From Solen grandis (Eukaryota; Mollusca; Bivalvia; Adapedonta; Solenidae): a stretch of DNA of 64,000 nt. This document shows, piece after piece, positions 1 to 10,945 of the stretch. Where the stretch lies: the NCBI GenBank assembly GCA_021229015.1, contig CM037781.1, positions 36,810,759-36,874,758 on the forward strand, given 5' to 3'. The notes under the pieces are model-generated. The model had not been told where the DNA came from. It searched no databases and worked only from the letters and a program-made list of their open reading frames with translations. The translations under genes and the position numbers were made by a program. The stretch's first letter is position 1. Each line of letters begins with the position of its first letter.

Positions 1-279
1 TTATGATAAATATCTCAGGGATGAGATATGGCGCTGTGCAAGACAACGTTTTATCTTATGAATTTTCGATGAGATAATGAAATACATCAGTAAGATATAA
101 TTCATACCTAACTATTGAAACAGAGTGAGATATAGATTTTTGGTTCCCGATCTGTACATTGAAATATATAGCAAAGTAGAACGTAAAACGGATAAAGATT
201 TCTATGGCATCACGGTTAAGTCATATAATTAGGCGTGATCTGGCGCCTTTTTTTGGTATTTGTTTGTTTTGAGTGAATA

Positions 280-425
280 TGGAATTTATTTCATCTCGAA
301 GAGAAACAATTTTCACATTTTTACTCGCGCTACGCGCTCATGAAAATATTGTAATTGTATCACTCACTTCTCGATGAGATATATTACATTTTCACCCAAA
401 GCAAACAAATATCCTCAATACATTG
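280..425. repeat. Dispersed repeat, uninterrupted copy
   Basis: This segment, with a block reading TTACTCGCGCTACGCGCTC followed by a GATGAGATAT motif, matches the reverse complement of 10547-10945 once the SINE at 10627-10881 is removed. It therefore shows what the second copy looked like before the SINE inserted. The family is not one I can name. It is flanked on its right side by AAGCAAACAAAT and in the other copy by CACAAACAAAT, so homology extends to about 410. Confidence 0.6.
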
Positions 426-1324
426 AACCATGAAATATGATATTATACCCAGATGATATAGAGAGGATCCCTCTTTATTTCACGAACGGCCATATACAAT
501 ATCGCATTAATTTTTGATACGCTATCTTCGTTTATCATAGAATTTTATAACATATTTAAAGATACTAAGTTAAAAATGTTTGACTGTATATGTCACTAAT
601 ATTATTTTTCTGACTAAAGAATTGTTTTGCAAGGATAATTTATTCGTTGAATTATAGTTTGTTTGTCCTTGACTACAAACACACGCCAGGTTTCAACAAG
701 TTCCCAGGTTATATATTTTAAAATTTTATTATTTTACGTGTTTTAAGTTTTCACGACTCATTATGCGAGCATAAACCAAAGGCGCTCAGGGACATGCGTA
801 TGATGTTTCAAAATACTACTCTATATCACAAATGATATGAAAATTATTAAATATAGATAAGGGCGACAACATTTTTAGGAAAATATTGAATATGATGCCA
901 TAAATAAGCACTGTGTGTCTCTGATTTGAAAGCATGCTTTTAAGAACCCGGTAATTTTCATTGTCTGTTTTAAAATGTATAATTTTGAAAGGAAATTATT
1001 GATTTTAGCAAACGATGAAACACGTTTAGCGTGTTAAAATGGGAGGGAGATCGGGCATGTTTACACCTGTTTAGTTTTAACCCCGCCCCATCCACACAAA
1101 TGTTGATAAGGCATTAATAAGATATGACTTATTATCAAGTTTTTCAGAATCAAATTACGTTTGTAAATAAAACCATGGCAATAAATGCGTAAATAATGCC
1201 ATCCAAAGAGCAGTCATTTGAAATTTATGATTGGAAATTTTTAAGGAAAAAACAGGATAAAACGGTTGAAACATTTTTGTATAACGTAGAACTATAGGTG
1301 ACATTGCAGTGCACAAATTGAACA

Positions 1325-1477
1325 ATCATCATCATCATCATCGTTAACACAGCAAAAAACAAATTAAAACACTGTCATCATCCCTATTATCATTATAACA
1401 TCACTGTCAACATTTTCATAAGCCTCAATATTATCGCCGTCGTCATTGTTGCCATCATCATCATCATCATCATCATA
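1325..1477. repeat. CAT/ATC trinucleotide microsatellites
   Basis: Two runs of ATC/CAT repeats lie at about 1325-1342 and 1452-1477, with imperfect CAT-rich sequence between them. Confidence 0.85.
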
Positions 1478-1919
1478 ACCGCCATTGTCTTCGTCATCGC
1501 ATCAGGTGTTAAGGTTATTTTTATTGTGAGAATGATCATACAAGTGAAAAACTGTAAAACAATAGATAAATTGAATTATGATATGTCTAGGAATTTAAAC
1601 CAATAGAACCTCTCTCCGACCAATGTTGCCGCCAAGGTGTTGACTACTTTCCGTTGTCTTATGAATTATGATTAATTATGATATATCAGAAAACAGGAGG
1701 GGAAGCAGTTTTTATCACACTTTGCTCTTTTTTATCATTGAATTTTACAATAGCAGAATTTTAGATTTATGTAATTTCAAAGGTATTTTATTTTTAACGC
1801 AAACTTTGATTCTTGCTGCTGTTATTATTTTTAAATAATCTAACCTGTGAATAGGTCTGAAACCACAGCAGAATAATTTCTTCTTAGGAGCAAGTACTAT
1901 ATTTTTCATTATTTTCAAA

Positions 1920-2058
1920 TTGCCCTAGTAAAACTCCCGCGAAATCGTGGGAATGATTTTTTTCTGTTGGGATTCGTCTGAATAGGTATGTGATATGTCA
2001 TGTCCCAGTGTCAAACCACAGGATAGGGACCATGGGTTTCAAATAAATAAACCGGCTT
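1920..2058 (+). repeat. Dispersed repeat copy cut off by LINE-1
   Basis: The block from CTCCCGCGAAATCG through ATGTCATGTCCCAG to ACCGGCTTTG is alignable by eye with 5250-5378. Similarity stops abruptly at about 2058, where the reverse-transcriptase element begins. The first roughly 20 codons of the 601-codon frame that follows are therefore repeat sequence, not LINE protein. Confidence 0.65.
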
Positions 2059-3800
2059 TGGTGGCGCTTGGCTGTGAAACCTTGAGTAGACTTCAACATT
2101 CTATTATTACTCCTATACATGGGCTTCAAGGAGGTTTCCAGAAGGGAATGGGTACAATTATGACAAGTTACTTAATGAAAGAATGCGTAAATTACTGTAA
2201 GGTAAACAGAAGTAAGCTGTTTACATGCTTTTTGGATACAAGTATGGCATTCGATTGTATCTGGCATGATGGTTTGTTCCATAAGCTTAATAACATGGGC
2301 ATAACTGGTAAGTTGTGGCTCTCTATAGTTGAATTACACAATAGTACCTATAGTCGGGCTATATATAGAGGTCATTCTTCTGACTGGTTCCCTGTACTGT
2401 GCGGCACAAGGCAAGGCGGGATCTGTTCCCCATTTCTCTATTTATGCTACATTAATTCTCTAATTCAGCAATTAGCATATTCAGGCTTTGGTTTTCATAT
2501 AGGAAATGCATGTTTTGCAGCCCCTACTGTTGCAGATGACATGGCACTACTATCCCTGTCCATACACGGTCTTCAGTCATTGATTGATATATGTTTTGAA
2601 TATGCTTGTAAATGGTGCTTCCGCTACAATTCGTCGAAATGTGCTGTCGTAGTATTTAATGAGAGTAAAAATAACCGATCCGTAGTATCACGCCAATGGT
2701 CAATTGGTCAGGTGGTTATCTCCGAAGTTAATAGTTATGTCCACCTAGGTGTGACTTGTTATGCAAGCCATGCGCAATCTCGTCGTGCAGCTGATATCAG
2801 TTCAAAGCTGAGGCGTGTATTTTTTAGCCATGCCGATAGAGCCTTTAATGAAAATGGTTTAAATCCGATAACATGTAAACGCATATATGATCGAGTTGTT
2901 CTCCCTAAGGCTCTTTTCGGAACTGAATGTTTCTATAACCTTTCTGAGGGAGAAATACTTTGCGTTGAACGCGCACACAGACTTTGTATAAAGAATATAC
3001 AACAACTGGGTATTAGGACCCGTTCAAATATTGCGTTGAGTTTGTTAAATGCGCTACCTATTAAATCAGAGATCGAAAAGAGAAAAATGATTTTATTCGG
3101 TCAACTGTGTCGCTTAAATAGAGATTGTGCAGTTAAACGGCTCTTTCTACTTAGACTTGCATCGTTTACTTTAAATCTGCAGTCACCTAGCATCGGCTTC
3201 ATGTCAGATATACATGATATTTTATTTAAACTCAAGCTTGACGACTATCTTACAACATTCACACGAACTGGTCTCTTTCCTAGCAAAAATGTGTGGAATA
3301 AACTTGTAGGGCGTACCATTCGACAATATTACATATCGGTTTGGGAGGAAAGTATAAGTGCGGTAGAGTTTGTCCGATATCGTTCTATACACCCTGTTTA
3401 TTCGTACAGTTATGTATGGCGTCATGCTGTATCATTCCCGCGTCATATCGCATGGTGTAAATCAGTAGCCAAATTGATTGCTTATTCAGCAAGGTTTAAA
3501 GAAATATGTCCAAAGTGTTCATCTTTTTTGACAGAATTAAGTCTAACTGATCACTTGTTATTTGATTGTGTAAGTTTGATTGAATATCGACAAGAATTCA
3601 TGGTTAAAATTTCTCAAACATTCAGTACACACGTAATGGACATAGTGCAACGCCTTGACCGCAAAACTTTTGTTAACACTGTTCTAGGTGTTCAATGTCC
3701 TACCTTAGTCGGACTATTGCAGGATAGAGTGGACCATTTTTATGGCATCGCGTTTCACTATTGTCACTTACTATGGGTGAAATATAAGAAAAAAGAATAG
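1995..3800 (+). CDS. LINE ORF2 reverse transcriptase, 5'-truncated
   Basis: The 601-residue frame contains a reverse transcriptase domain and a C-terminal region of a non-LTR retrotransposon. Motif A is FLDTSMAFD (catalytic Asp81), motif B is GTRQGG (about 137-142) and motif C is VADD (179-182), where most relatives have YADD or FADD. A LQGGFQK block precedes motif A. Near the C terminus Cys505, Cys508, His520 and Cys525 form a CCHC-type zinc-binding pattern common in LINE ORF2 tails. No endonuclease domain is present, so the frame is truncated. The first start codon lies in an unrelated repeat, so the start is arbitrary. The frame is unbroken for 600 codons, which suggests a fairly young insertion. 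The product is a transposon remnant, not a host enzyme. Confidence 0.75.
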   Translation: MSCPSVKPQDRDHGFQINKPALVALGCETLSRLQHSIITPIHGLQGGFQKGMGTIMTSYLMKECVNYCKVNRSKLFTCFLDTSMAFDCIWHDGLFHKLNNMGITGKLWLSIVELHNSTYSRAIYRGHSSDWFPVLCGTRQGGICSPFLYLCYINSLIQQLAYSGFGFHIGNACFAAPTVADDMALLSLSIHGLQSLIDICFEYACKWCFRYNSSKCAVVVFNESKNNRSVVSRQWSIGQVVISEVNSYVHLGVTCYASHAQSRRAADISSKLRRVFFSHADRAFNENGLNPITCKRIYDRVVLPKALFGTECFYNLSEGEILCVERAHRLCIKNIQQLGIRTRSNIALSLLNALPIKSEIEKRKMILFGQLCRLNRDCAVKRLFLLRLASFTLNLQSPSIGFMSDIHDILFKLKLDDYLTTFTRTGLFPSKNVWNKLVGRTIRQYYISVWEESISAVEFVRYRSIHPVYSYSYVWRHAVSFPRHIAWCKSVAKLIAYSARFKEICPKCSSFLTELSLTDHLLFDCVSLIEYRQEFMVKISQTFSTHVMDIVQRLDRKTFVNTVLGVQCPTLVGLLQDRVDHFYGIAFHYCHLLWVKYKKKE

Positions 3801-4053
3801 GATACAGCAAGATCCATGTCTTACGTACAAATGTGTGTTTGAACATATGTAAGTGTCTGTAACCACATAAAATGTTCTTATCTAATTTCAAATGTGCATA
3901 TTCGTACTATATGTATGGATATGAAATGTAAATACATGTTTTTTTTTTTTTTTTTTTTCTCTCTTTCTGTTAAAATTTGGATTATTTTTATGTTCATGTG
4001 ACATTTCATTCATGTACTTTGTATATTATGATGTTGCACACATGTAATTTCTG

Positions 4054-4093
<40 letters not shown>

Positions 4094-4402
4094 ACCACCA
4101 CCACCTCCACACATATACATATCACACATTGAGATACATGATTGCATACACACATATATTCGACACCGGTATTAAATTGACCATATAGAACTTCTTGCAT
4201 TTCGTTTCGGCAAGATATTCTTTAAATTGTGGCCTCACCGAGTATTTCTGATAATTATTATTATCGTTCTTTGAACACTTGTAACTCTTTCATGTTATAT
4301 GTTACTTTTTTTTTTTTTTATGTATGTTTGTAAACTTGTAATGTTTTTGTCCATTTGTATATGTTGTAAAATCTTCTATACAGGAGGAAAATAAAGAAAT
4401 AA
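2059..4402 (+). mobile_element. 5'-truncated non-LTR retrotransposon (LINE-1 of this window)
   Basis: The element begins inside the reverse transcriptase N-terminal region and runs through the end of ORF2 into a 3' untranslated part of about 600 bases. That part contains a T-run (3939-3958), an AC microsatellite (4057-4092) and a tail reading GGAGGAAAATAAAGAAATAA near 4382-4401. A 5' truncation is typical of target-primed reverse transcription. No convincing target-site duplication was found. The protein resembles the relic at 25.1-26.6 kb more than the element at 18.2-19.6 kb, judged by the shared order of post-RT motifs. Confidence 0.7.
4057..4107. repeat. AC microsatellite with ACC extension
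   Basis: About 18 AC dinucleotides run into four or five ACC triplets in the 3' region of LINE-1. The T-run at 3939-3958 lies just upstream. Confidence 0.95.
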
Positions 4403-4570
4403 ACGAATGCACCCACAACGTATATGCCTCAGTGTGAATTTCATCCCCGAAAGACCTTGAAAATGCTTAATTTGCAGGAAATATTCTATTAGAAAAATTA
4501 CAAGTTCTGATTGTCTCATTCTATATTTAGCTCAAAACAACGTCAGCATAAAAAATAACATACAATAAGT

Positions 4571-4656
4571 TTTCAGAAGTCCGTGGATTTTCTTCATATC
4601 TCCTCTACTACAGTATATCAAAATTTATTCAAGCTATAGTCCACGAACTTCTGAAA
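4571..4656. repeat. Short inverted-repeat element (hairpin, MITE-like)
   Basis: TTTCAGAAGTCCGTGGA (4571-4587) is matched by its near-perfect inverted copy TCCACGAACTTCTGAAA (4640-4656), one mismatch in 17. The spacer is 52 bases. It could be a very small non-autonomous DNA element or a fold-back repeat; no target duplication is evident. Confidence 0.6.
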
Positions 4657-4919
4657 CACCCCATGTGCACCGAGACATCAGTGATTTTACTGGACAGTGT
4701 GTTTCATAACACGCTCCGCCCATTTTTCTCATTATATTGCCCTGTCTAAACAACTAAGGATTCCGGGGATTTCCCGTATTTTTTTCATGAAATATTTCAT
4801 TCTGTGGACATCATATTTTTCCGATGCAAATTCTAGCTAAAACGCACTGGGGTTTTAATACTGTACTAGGGTATACCATGTTTTTTCACGGGTGAATACG
4901 TGAAAATCGTGACTTAAAC

Positions 4920-5221
4920 ACCGCAAGGCAACAGCGTCTTCCTTCCGAGCGTTCATATAAACGCCACACACCATATATTCGTAAGATAAATTGGATAACC
5001 TTCAAATAGCAATAATAGGACACATGTAGTTAAAATGGGGACACAAAACGGATTAAGTAGCTTTGAAACACTCTTTTTAACGTGACTGCGAGGCTAGTCG
5101 AGGTTCTCCCAGAACAGTAGGCGTATTTCGAACAATACAAAGAATACACTATGCCAAACAGTGTTCCCCAGAAATTTTACTATTTTCAGATTTATCTAAT
5201 TTCGATGGATTCGCAAACTGT
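4920..5221 (+). repeat. Local duplication unit, copy 1
   Basis: This block matches 6137-6413. Shared landmarks include GCGTCTTCCTTCCGAGC, GTAGTTAAAATGGGGACAC, CTGCGAGG, CCCAGAAATTTT and GATTTATC. The copies are about 1.2 kb apart in direct orientation and have diverged by many substitutions and small indels. No coding content is visible. Confidence 0.7.
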
Positions 5222-5227
5222 GCTATT

Positions 5228-5440
5228 TTTTTTAACAAAAACAAGAAGAAGTCCCGCGAAATCGCCGAAATGTTTTTTACCGTTGGGACTTGTCTGAACA
5301 GTTATTAGAAATATCATGTCCCAGTTGCCAACCACAGTTAAGGGAACGTGGGTTTCACATAAATATACCGGCCTTGATACTTGGATGCGAAGCCGAGGGT
5401 TTTGGATTCTATCCCCACTTGGGTCGGGCACGGTCCCCGT
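5228..5440 (+). repeat. Dispersed repeat, uninterrupted copy
   Basis: The left part (about 5250-5378) is the homologue of 1940-2058 upstream of LINE-1. Here the sequence continues past the point where LINE-1 interrupts the other copy. The short frames across it are not convincing genes. Confidence 0.55.
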
Positions 5441-6136
5441 GATGGATGACTTTCACTTGTCTTTGCCGATGGCCATTCGTCTTCCACCACTATACTTAGT
5501 TAACTATAGATGTGCATGGTATAGTTTCAGTACTGTTAGAATCCAGGGTCAACTGGTCATCTGTTAGTCTTTGGTGGCATAAAATGGTGTTCAATAATTC
5601 AAATAAAATCAGATAAACCAGGTTTAACATACGAAAAGAAGAAGGTAAAACTAAAATGGATTCATTTCTGTCACGTGTGTAAATGTGTGAGTTTTTAAGT
5701 TCAAATAGGCTGGAAAATAGTTGCAGCACAGAATATTATGTAGAATGGACTAATAAATGAAAACTTTCAATTGATGTGAACAATAATAGTTTGATTTCGA
5801 ACTGTGTAGCAGAATTAAACATATTTTACAGGAATGAAAAACAAAAACAACAAATCAAATACAATAACAACAACAACAACATAAAAAAAACATATCTCAA
5901 ATCTTAGACCTATGATATGGTGCTAACAAAATGCACGGGCTATCCGCTGTAAAATCCTTTGCTTGTTATTGGTGTGCCAATATTAACATATTAACATTGA
6001 ATCGGGTACGAATGATTTAAAAAAAACAACCCCACTTAAAACTGCACACAGGCATGAAGTTGTTTTAGCCCAGGGTCATAAACCATGTTTTTTTTTTTCC
6101 GTGTGCCTTATGCTCTTCGAATACGTGAACAGACTA
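5441..6136. other. No feature recognised
   Basis: AT-rich spacer containing a short CAA-rich run near 5860-5880. Nothing else is supported. Confidence 0.5.
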
Positions 6137-6413
6137 AAGCGTCTTCCTTCCGAGCATTGGTATACATACATAAACTCGAAAGATAAATAAAATCATTCTC
6201 AAAAATGAAAAATAATACCCGTGTAGTTAAAATGGGGACACAAAACCAATTCCGTTGCTTTGTAACACTCTTGTAACGAGGCTGCGAGGTTAGTCAAGGT
6301 TTTCCCTGATGGGTAGACATACTTTTTAACTATACGAAGAACCCACTATATGGTGTTTCCCAGAAATTTTGTTATTTTTAGATTTATCCAATGTTGATGG
6401 ATTCCCCATAACT
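6137..6413 (+). repeat. Local duplication unit, copy 2
   Basis: Direct-repeat partner of 4920-5221, shortened by small deletions. The order of shared blocks is preserved throughout. Confidence 0.7.
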
Positions 6414-6451
6414 GTATGATTTTATTCTATTTCAAACACAAATAAAACAAC

Positions 6452-6519
6452 TAATGAATAGTTACTGGGTAACCGTGATACTCTGTATACATAATGATGT
6501 CTCGGACGACGTCAACTCC

Positions 6520-6552
<33 letters not shown>

Positions 6553-6690
6553 GCTCGTTCTTTTAGTAAAATAGATGACACAACTACTGAATGGTTTATA
6601 TTGAATAACCCAGATACTCTCGACTGTATACATAGTGTTGTTTCGTAACGGCGCCAAATCCGACACAAAAATCAACTTGTTCCTTCAGTA
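6452..6690 (+). repeat. Tandem duplication with CA expansion
   Basis: Two adjacent units of roughly 110-130 bases share GATACTCT, TGTATACATA, TCCGACAC and TTCAGTAAAATAGA-type blocks. In the first unit the CCGACAC motif has expanded into about 15 CA dinucleotides (6521-6550). In the second unit the same place reads CCGACACAAAAATC, so the microsatellite arose after the duplication. Confidence 0.65.
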
Positions 6691-6699
6691 AAATAGAGA

Positions 6700-7990
6700 T
6701 TTCTTATATGGATTAAAAAAAATCAAAATAAAAAAACACAAAAAACACGGATGTAAAATTAAAATTTTATAGTTTAACTCTTTTCTGTGGCCTTTGATAT
6801 ATGTGTTGAAACCCATAATTAGGCTACTTATTTATTTCATTATTACGTGTCTCACAGACACATTTAAGAATGAAATAAAAAAAAATATTGAAGTAAATAT
6901 GATTCCCTGAATAGAGAAAGAATTCTAAACATTTGAAGTGCAAAGAGACCAAGACATGTAATATTGTTTTCCTTTCTCTCGTTGCTACTTTTTACCTAAT
7001 TATCCTACAACATTAAAAGCAATATACAGGGCTTATTTAAAGGTATTAATTCAAAATATATGCGATATATGAAAGATAATATTTCAATATGTTTGTGAGG
7101 TTTGATTGGGATGGATCCACGCCCCTCCCAAGCCGATTATGAAACATTAAATAGGCCATCATGTGGCTGAAATTAAAAAAAAAGTTTACTACTGACCGAA
7201 CAGTTGCTATATACAAGTATTTATACAGTATCCATACATGTATAACAACTGTTATATGTATATATTTGAACTAATTACGAAGTTAATGTTATGTAGCGAA
7301 CTCTGGGGTAGCTTTCATCTCAGTAGAAAAAGCTGTCGGCTTTATTACAAAGAATATTTAAACAAGCTTTCAGCAAAATTGTTGAAATTATTTTTCTGCT
7401 GAATAAGGCAGTGTGAGTTTATTTGTTATTAGGGATGTTTACCCGTTTCCCTGGTTTCTTGAATTATAAATGTAATTGCGTCAGACTAAAAGTTTTCGAC
7501 CAAAATCACATACTTTATCTGTTCCTACTCCTGAAAATGACTAAAAGCAATTATCCAAACATCGTTTGGTCCATTTCTTCTTTAAAAGCCTACGTAAAGA
7601 GCATAAACTGTCAAAAGCAATCTGCTGAGTTTTAGAACTTAGAGATCAAAAGTTTATGCAACTGAGCATCACCATAACCATGCATGAATTAAGATACACC
7701 TTTTTATGTTTTCAAACACTAATGCATGTGTATTAGACACACTTAAACTTATGAGGCACTGAAAACATTTCAAGCTAAATTTGTAATTTTGTACATTTTA
7801 AAGGATTAGTGTACTAGTTATAATGTCTAAAGCATGTACATAATATTGCAGTTGTGCTAATTGATTTCGCTCATTTCATGCAGGATTCAGAACAGTAAAA
7901 CTGCTTATGCTAGATCACTTAACCGGAAAATATATTTTAAGCTATGTTCAATAAAACTGAATTAAATATACACCTTACAAGTATATACCA
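6700..7990. other. No feature recognised
   Basis: AT-rich, homopolymer-rich spacer. A 70-codon frame at 7423-7635 has no recognisable domain and no supporting signals. Confidence 0.5.
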
Positions 7991-7992
7991 TG

Positions 7993-8212
7993 GGCTCATT
8001 TCATTAAACTTCGTACAAAAAATCTTTGTATACGTAAGTTCACTGATTTAAAATCATATCAAATGTAGTTTTTCTTTTTTTACAAAAAAGTGAAGCTTTG
8101 ATATAAGGCTATGGATAACTTTCCTGTATTATTTATTGAGCAAATAAAAGAATTTGCAGACACAATATAGGACTAAGATCAAATTTGTTCGTGCGAAGTT
8201 TAGTGAAACTAA
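7993..8212 (-). mobile_element. MITE with GTTTCACTAAACTTCG-type terminal inverted repeats
   Basis: The right end, CGAAGTTTAGTGAAAC (8194-8209), is the inverse of the left end ATTTCATTAAACTTCG (7998-8013, two mismatches). The sequence just inside the right terminus (GCACGAACAAATTTGATC when read on the minus strand, followed by TTAGTC) is the same as the inside of the element at 53293-53534, in opposite orientation. The element has no coding capacity. The family is a short non-autonomous DNA transposon; its superfamily is not assignable from this sequence. Confidence 0.75.
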
Positions 8213-8329
8213 ACAAGTGACCCCTGAACAGTACCACCTGTTCTCAGATAACATATTTTGCTTTATATTTAGTAGCAAATGTCTGCTTTAATTCCTGCCT
8301 GGGAATTAATTTATTTCATCTAACCAACA

Positions 8330-8395
8330 GTCTGACCGTCCTCGGTGGATGAGCGGTTAGAGCGTCCATTTTGGGAGAGGCAGATCCCAACAGCA
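8330..8395 (+). mobile_element. SINE head fragment (family S2, tRNA-derived)
   Basis: CCGTCCTCGGTGGATGAGCG followed by GTTAGAGCGTCC resembles the tRNA-like head of the S2 SINEs at 32229 and 48366, including a box A-like element. The body and tail are missing. Confidence 0.5.
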
Positions 8396-9204
8396 TTTCA
8401 CGTATTGCAGTAGCAAGTAGCGTGCTGTTGACTATATATACCACCATGGAATGGAAATGGTTGCTCCGGTTTAAAAAAATAAACACCAGCGTAGCTCTAA
8501 ACATATATACAATGAACAGCGAAGAATTAGAAGTAAACGATTGAATGGACATGTATTATTGACAGGATCTGTACTTAAATACCGGACAAGGTGGTCCCAT
8601 TGATTAATAGCGATTGAATAATATAGTGTAAACTAAAAGTTGAAGCCTACGTTTCTTTCTTTTACTCACAGTTATCTTGTTATAGTTGCCTTTGTTAGCT
8701 ATAATTGTGACTAGCAATTTTCAGCATTTAATGGCTACCTAGGCCATGTTAAGTTATCTTGCTCCTCGTGCTTTGTGGTTCAGTATGAACAATTTTACAG
8801 AATTGGATCAATACGAGGAAATAATGATATAATGAAATGAATGGTTAAATTTAATGTGATTTTTAATTACTTCTATAACCTGAATTGTTACCAGACAATG
8901 TTCCATCTTTAAAAAGTATGAATAACATGGAAATCGTTAATCTTATTGAAAAAATAGGCGTATCATACGGAATGAGTTCATGTTCTGAATTTATTTTTTT
9001 AAATTATCAAGAATGCACTTTTTCCTTCGTACAATCCCACCCATATATTTCATTGTGTATGCAGCATTCGTAATGAAGCCCAACCGCAGACATGTTGTAC
9101 GTAAGCACAGCCGTTACCAGGATCTTAAATGTCACTGATTTAATCTTATTTTTACGTATGTTGATTGCCAAGCACCAAAGCTATACTGTATATATTACTG
9201 ATTT

Positions 9205-9262
9205 AGGGACGGGGATTCGAACCAATAACCACATTCCTACGTATTAAGTCAGATTCAGAATA
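9205..9262 (-). repeat. tRNA-like relic (box B)
   Basis: On the minus strand GGTTCGAATCCCCGTCCCT is a strong box B and T-arm, as in tRNA-derived SINE heads. No complete cloverleaf can be drawn, so it is a relic rather than a tRNA gene. Confidence 0.35.
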
Positions 9263-9405
9263 AATTATTTTTCAATATACTTTCTCGGAAAAGAAAAACG
9301 TACATCTATTTGCAACCTTTACGATAATATTGGTTGCTGTGTGCTTGAGACGTTTCCAAAATACAAAATAGTCATACAACTTTAAATAAAACTAACTTTT
9401 TCTGT

Positions 9406-9410
<5 letters not shown>

Positions 9411-9448
<38 letters not shown>
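9411..9448. repeat. TA microsatellite
   Basis: An uninterrupted TA run followed by imperfect TA-rich sequence to about 9475. Confidence 0.9.
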
Positions 9449-9450
<2 letters not shown>

Positions 9451-10546
9451 TACAATATATATTCATATATATATTCTTATATTTAGTTTACTATCTAATT
9501 TGTCATTCCCCCCGTCATTCATTCATCAACACAAGTAACATCAAAACCGTTTCGGGTAAATTGAGCCATTAAATATTGTTACGTCCGTCGAGGTCTTTGA
9601 ATGTTCGTATTTCAAATTAATATGCACTCAGTATTTATAGGTCGTTTACTAATTTGCACAAGATGTTTCCACCTAACTAAGTTTTGTCGCTGTGTTTCCA
9701 GCCCGTTGACAAACAATCTACATAGCGCATTTGAACATTCGTATTAGCTCCCATTTTATGATTGAGAGATTCAAGGGTCCTCTTACATAACATTGAGGAC
9801 TATAACGGGCGATACGTTGACAACTTCCTATTTACATATTAATATATATTTTCCCTTTAAATGAAAGAGATTCACTGCCAAACATTTTAGAAGCACTCTA
9901 TGCTGCTTGCAGATGTTTTATTTAATAGTTTCATAACAATCATGTTATTTTATTCTGGTAAAATGAAAATAAAATCGAACCATACTGCTATCTTAATCTA
10001 AATATTTAGTTATGTGTGGTTGTTGTTTGTTTATGGTAACCATGACTATAGAAAGCTTCAATATATTTTTCTCTTCACTCACAAACAAAGCCATTATCAT
10101 AGCTAAGCCTTTAACTGATCAGATGGAACTATTTATCATTCATGTACCACTCCGATGTACTGAGCCGTTTTCGTGACGCAGAAAAATCAAGCAACTTAAT
10201 AGAACTAACATTAGAGGATTGAACATCAGTAAAATCAGATGAGGTTCAAAACGCATATCAAATGTAGAAAGAATATACTCAGTCACCTTTTCTATACTAA
10301 GAACTATATCTAACATTTCAATTTTGTTAATAAATTTCGCCCACATTTTGGCTTGAATGTATCCTACTAAAACATAAGGGGTGGTAAAATCCGTTGTCTT
10401 TGTAAGAGAAGATTTACTTTACCTAGCAATGTAGCTTCGTGGTAGAAGGTTTGCTGCAGAACAAATGATGATCCAAATTATACAGGAACTGAACAATTTG
10501 TTTTCTATAATTGAATATATAGAAGATATCTGTTTATTTTGATTGT

Positions 10547-10945
10547 ATATGGGTTATATCTCATCGAGTAGTGATACAGTTACATATTTTCACGAGCGCG
10601 TAGCTCGAGTAAAAATTTTAAAATTGTTGTTGTTGTTGTATTGGGTTTTAACGTCGCTGCGATAGTATTTCAATCATATAGCGACGTCCAGCTAATTACA
10701 GGTGGAGGAAGACCCCGAGTACACAGAGGTACCCGGGTAGAACCACCGACCTACCGCAAGCCAGCTGGAAGGCTTCCTCACATGAAAAGTCCGAAGTCCC
10801 TACCGGGATTCGAACCCACAGCGGTGAGGGGCTGAGAGATTTGTAGTCCACGACTGTAACCGCTCGGCCACGGCGGCCCCCTTTAAAATTGTATTGAGAT
10901 GAGATAAACCCACATCCACTCAACACAAACAAATGCTCTTTTTAT
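10547..10945 (-). repeat. Dispersed repeat interrupted by a SINE
   Basis: 10547-10626 plus 10882-10945 together match the reverse complement of 280-425. The insertion at 10627-10881 splits it. Conserved blocks include GAGCGCGTAGCTCGAGTAAA and CAACACAAACAAAT. Confidence 0.65.
10627..10881 (-). mobile_element. tRNA-derived SINE (family S1), full length with target duplication
   Basis: Read on the minus strand the element starts GGGGGCCGCCGTGGCCGAGC, contains box B GGTTCGAATCCC, continues through a conserved body (CTTCCAGCTGGCTTGCGG, CCACCTGTAATTAGCTGG) and ends in a CAA repeat tail. It is flanked by the 10-bp direct repeat TTTAAAATTG at 10617-10626 and 10882-10891. The head resembles Leu/Ser-type tRNAs. 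SINEs are transcribed by RNA polymerase III from their internal boxes and mobilised by LINE machinery. Other members are at 37727-37970, 39575-39696 (truncated) and 17023-17090 (relic). Confidence 0.85.

Larger units (their letters stand above)
1..1919. other. Non-genic AT-rich stretch
   Basis: No coding region is recognisable. It holds a dispersed repeat at 280-425 and CAT trinucleotide runs near 1325-1477, each listed separately. The rest is AT-rich sequence without a long frame, RNA gene or clear repeat that I can identify. Confidence 0.6.
8400..10540. other. Mostly unassigned spacer
   Basis: Apart from a tRNA-like relic (9205-9262) and a TA microsatellite (9411-9448) I recognise nothing. 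The short frames at 8885 and 10140 have no domain signature. Confidence 0.5.

Noticed and set aside
4006..4200. Frame with poly-Val/Cys run.
   Set aside because: It is a translation of the AC microsatellite.
10627..10881. Frames of 64-78 codons on both strands here.
   Set aside because: They are translations of the SINE body, which recurs at other sites.
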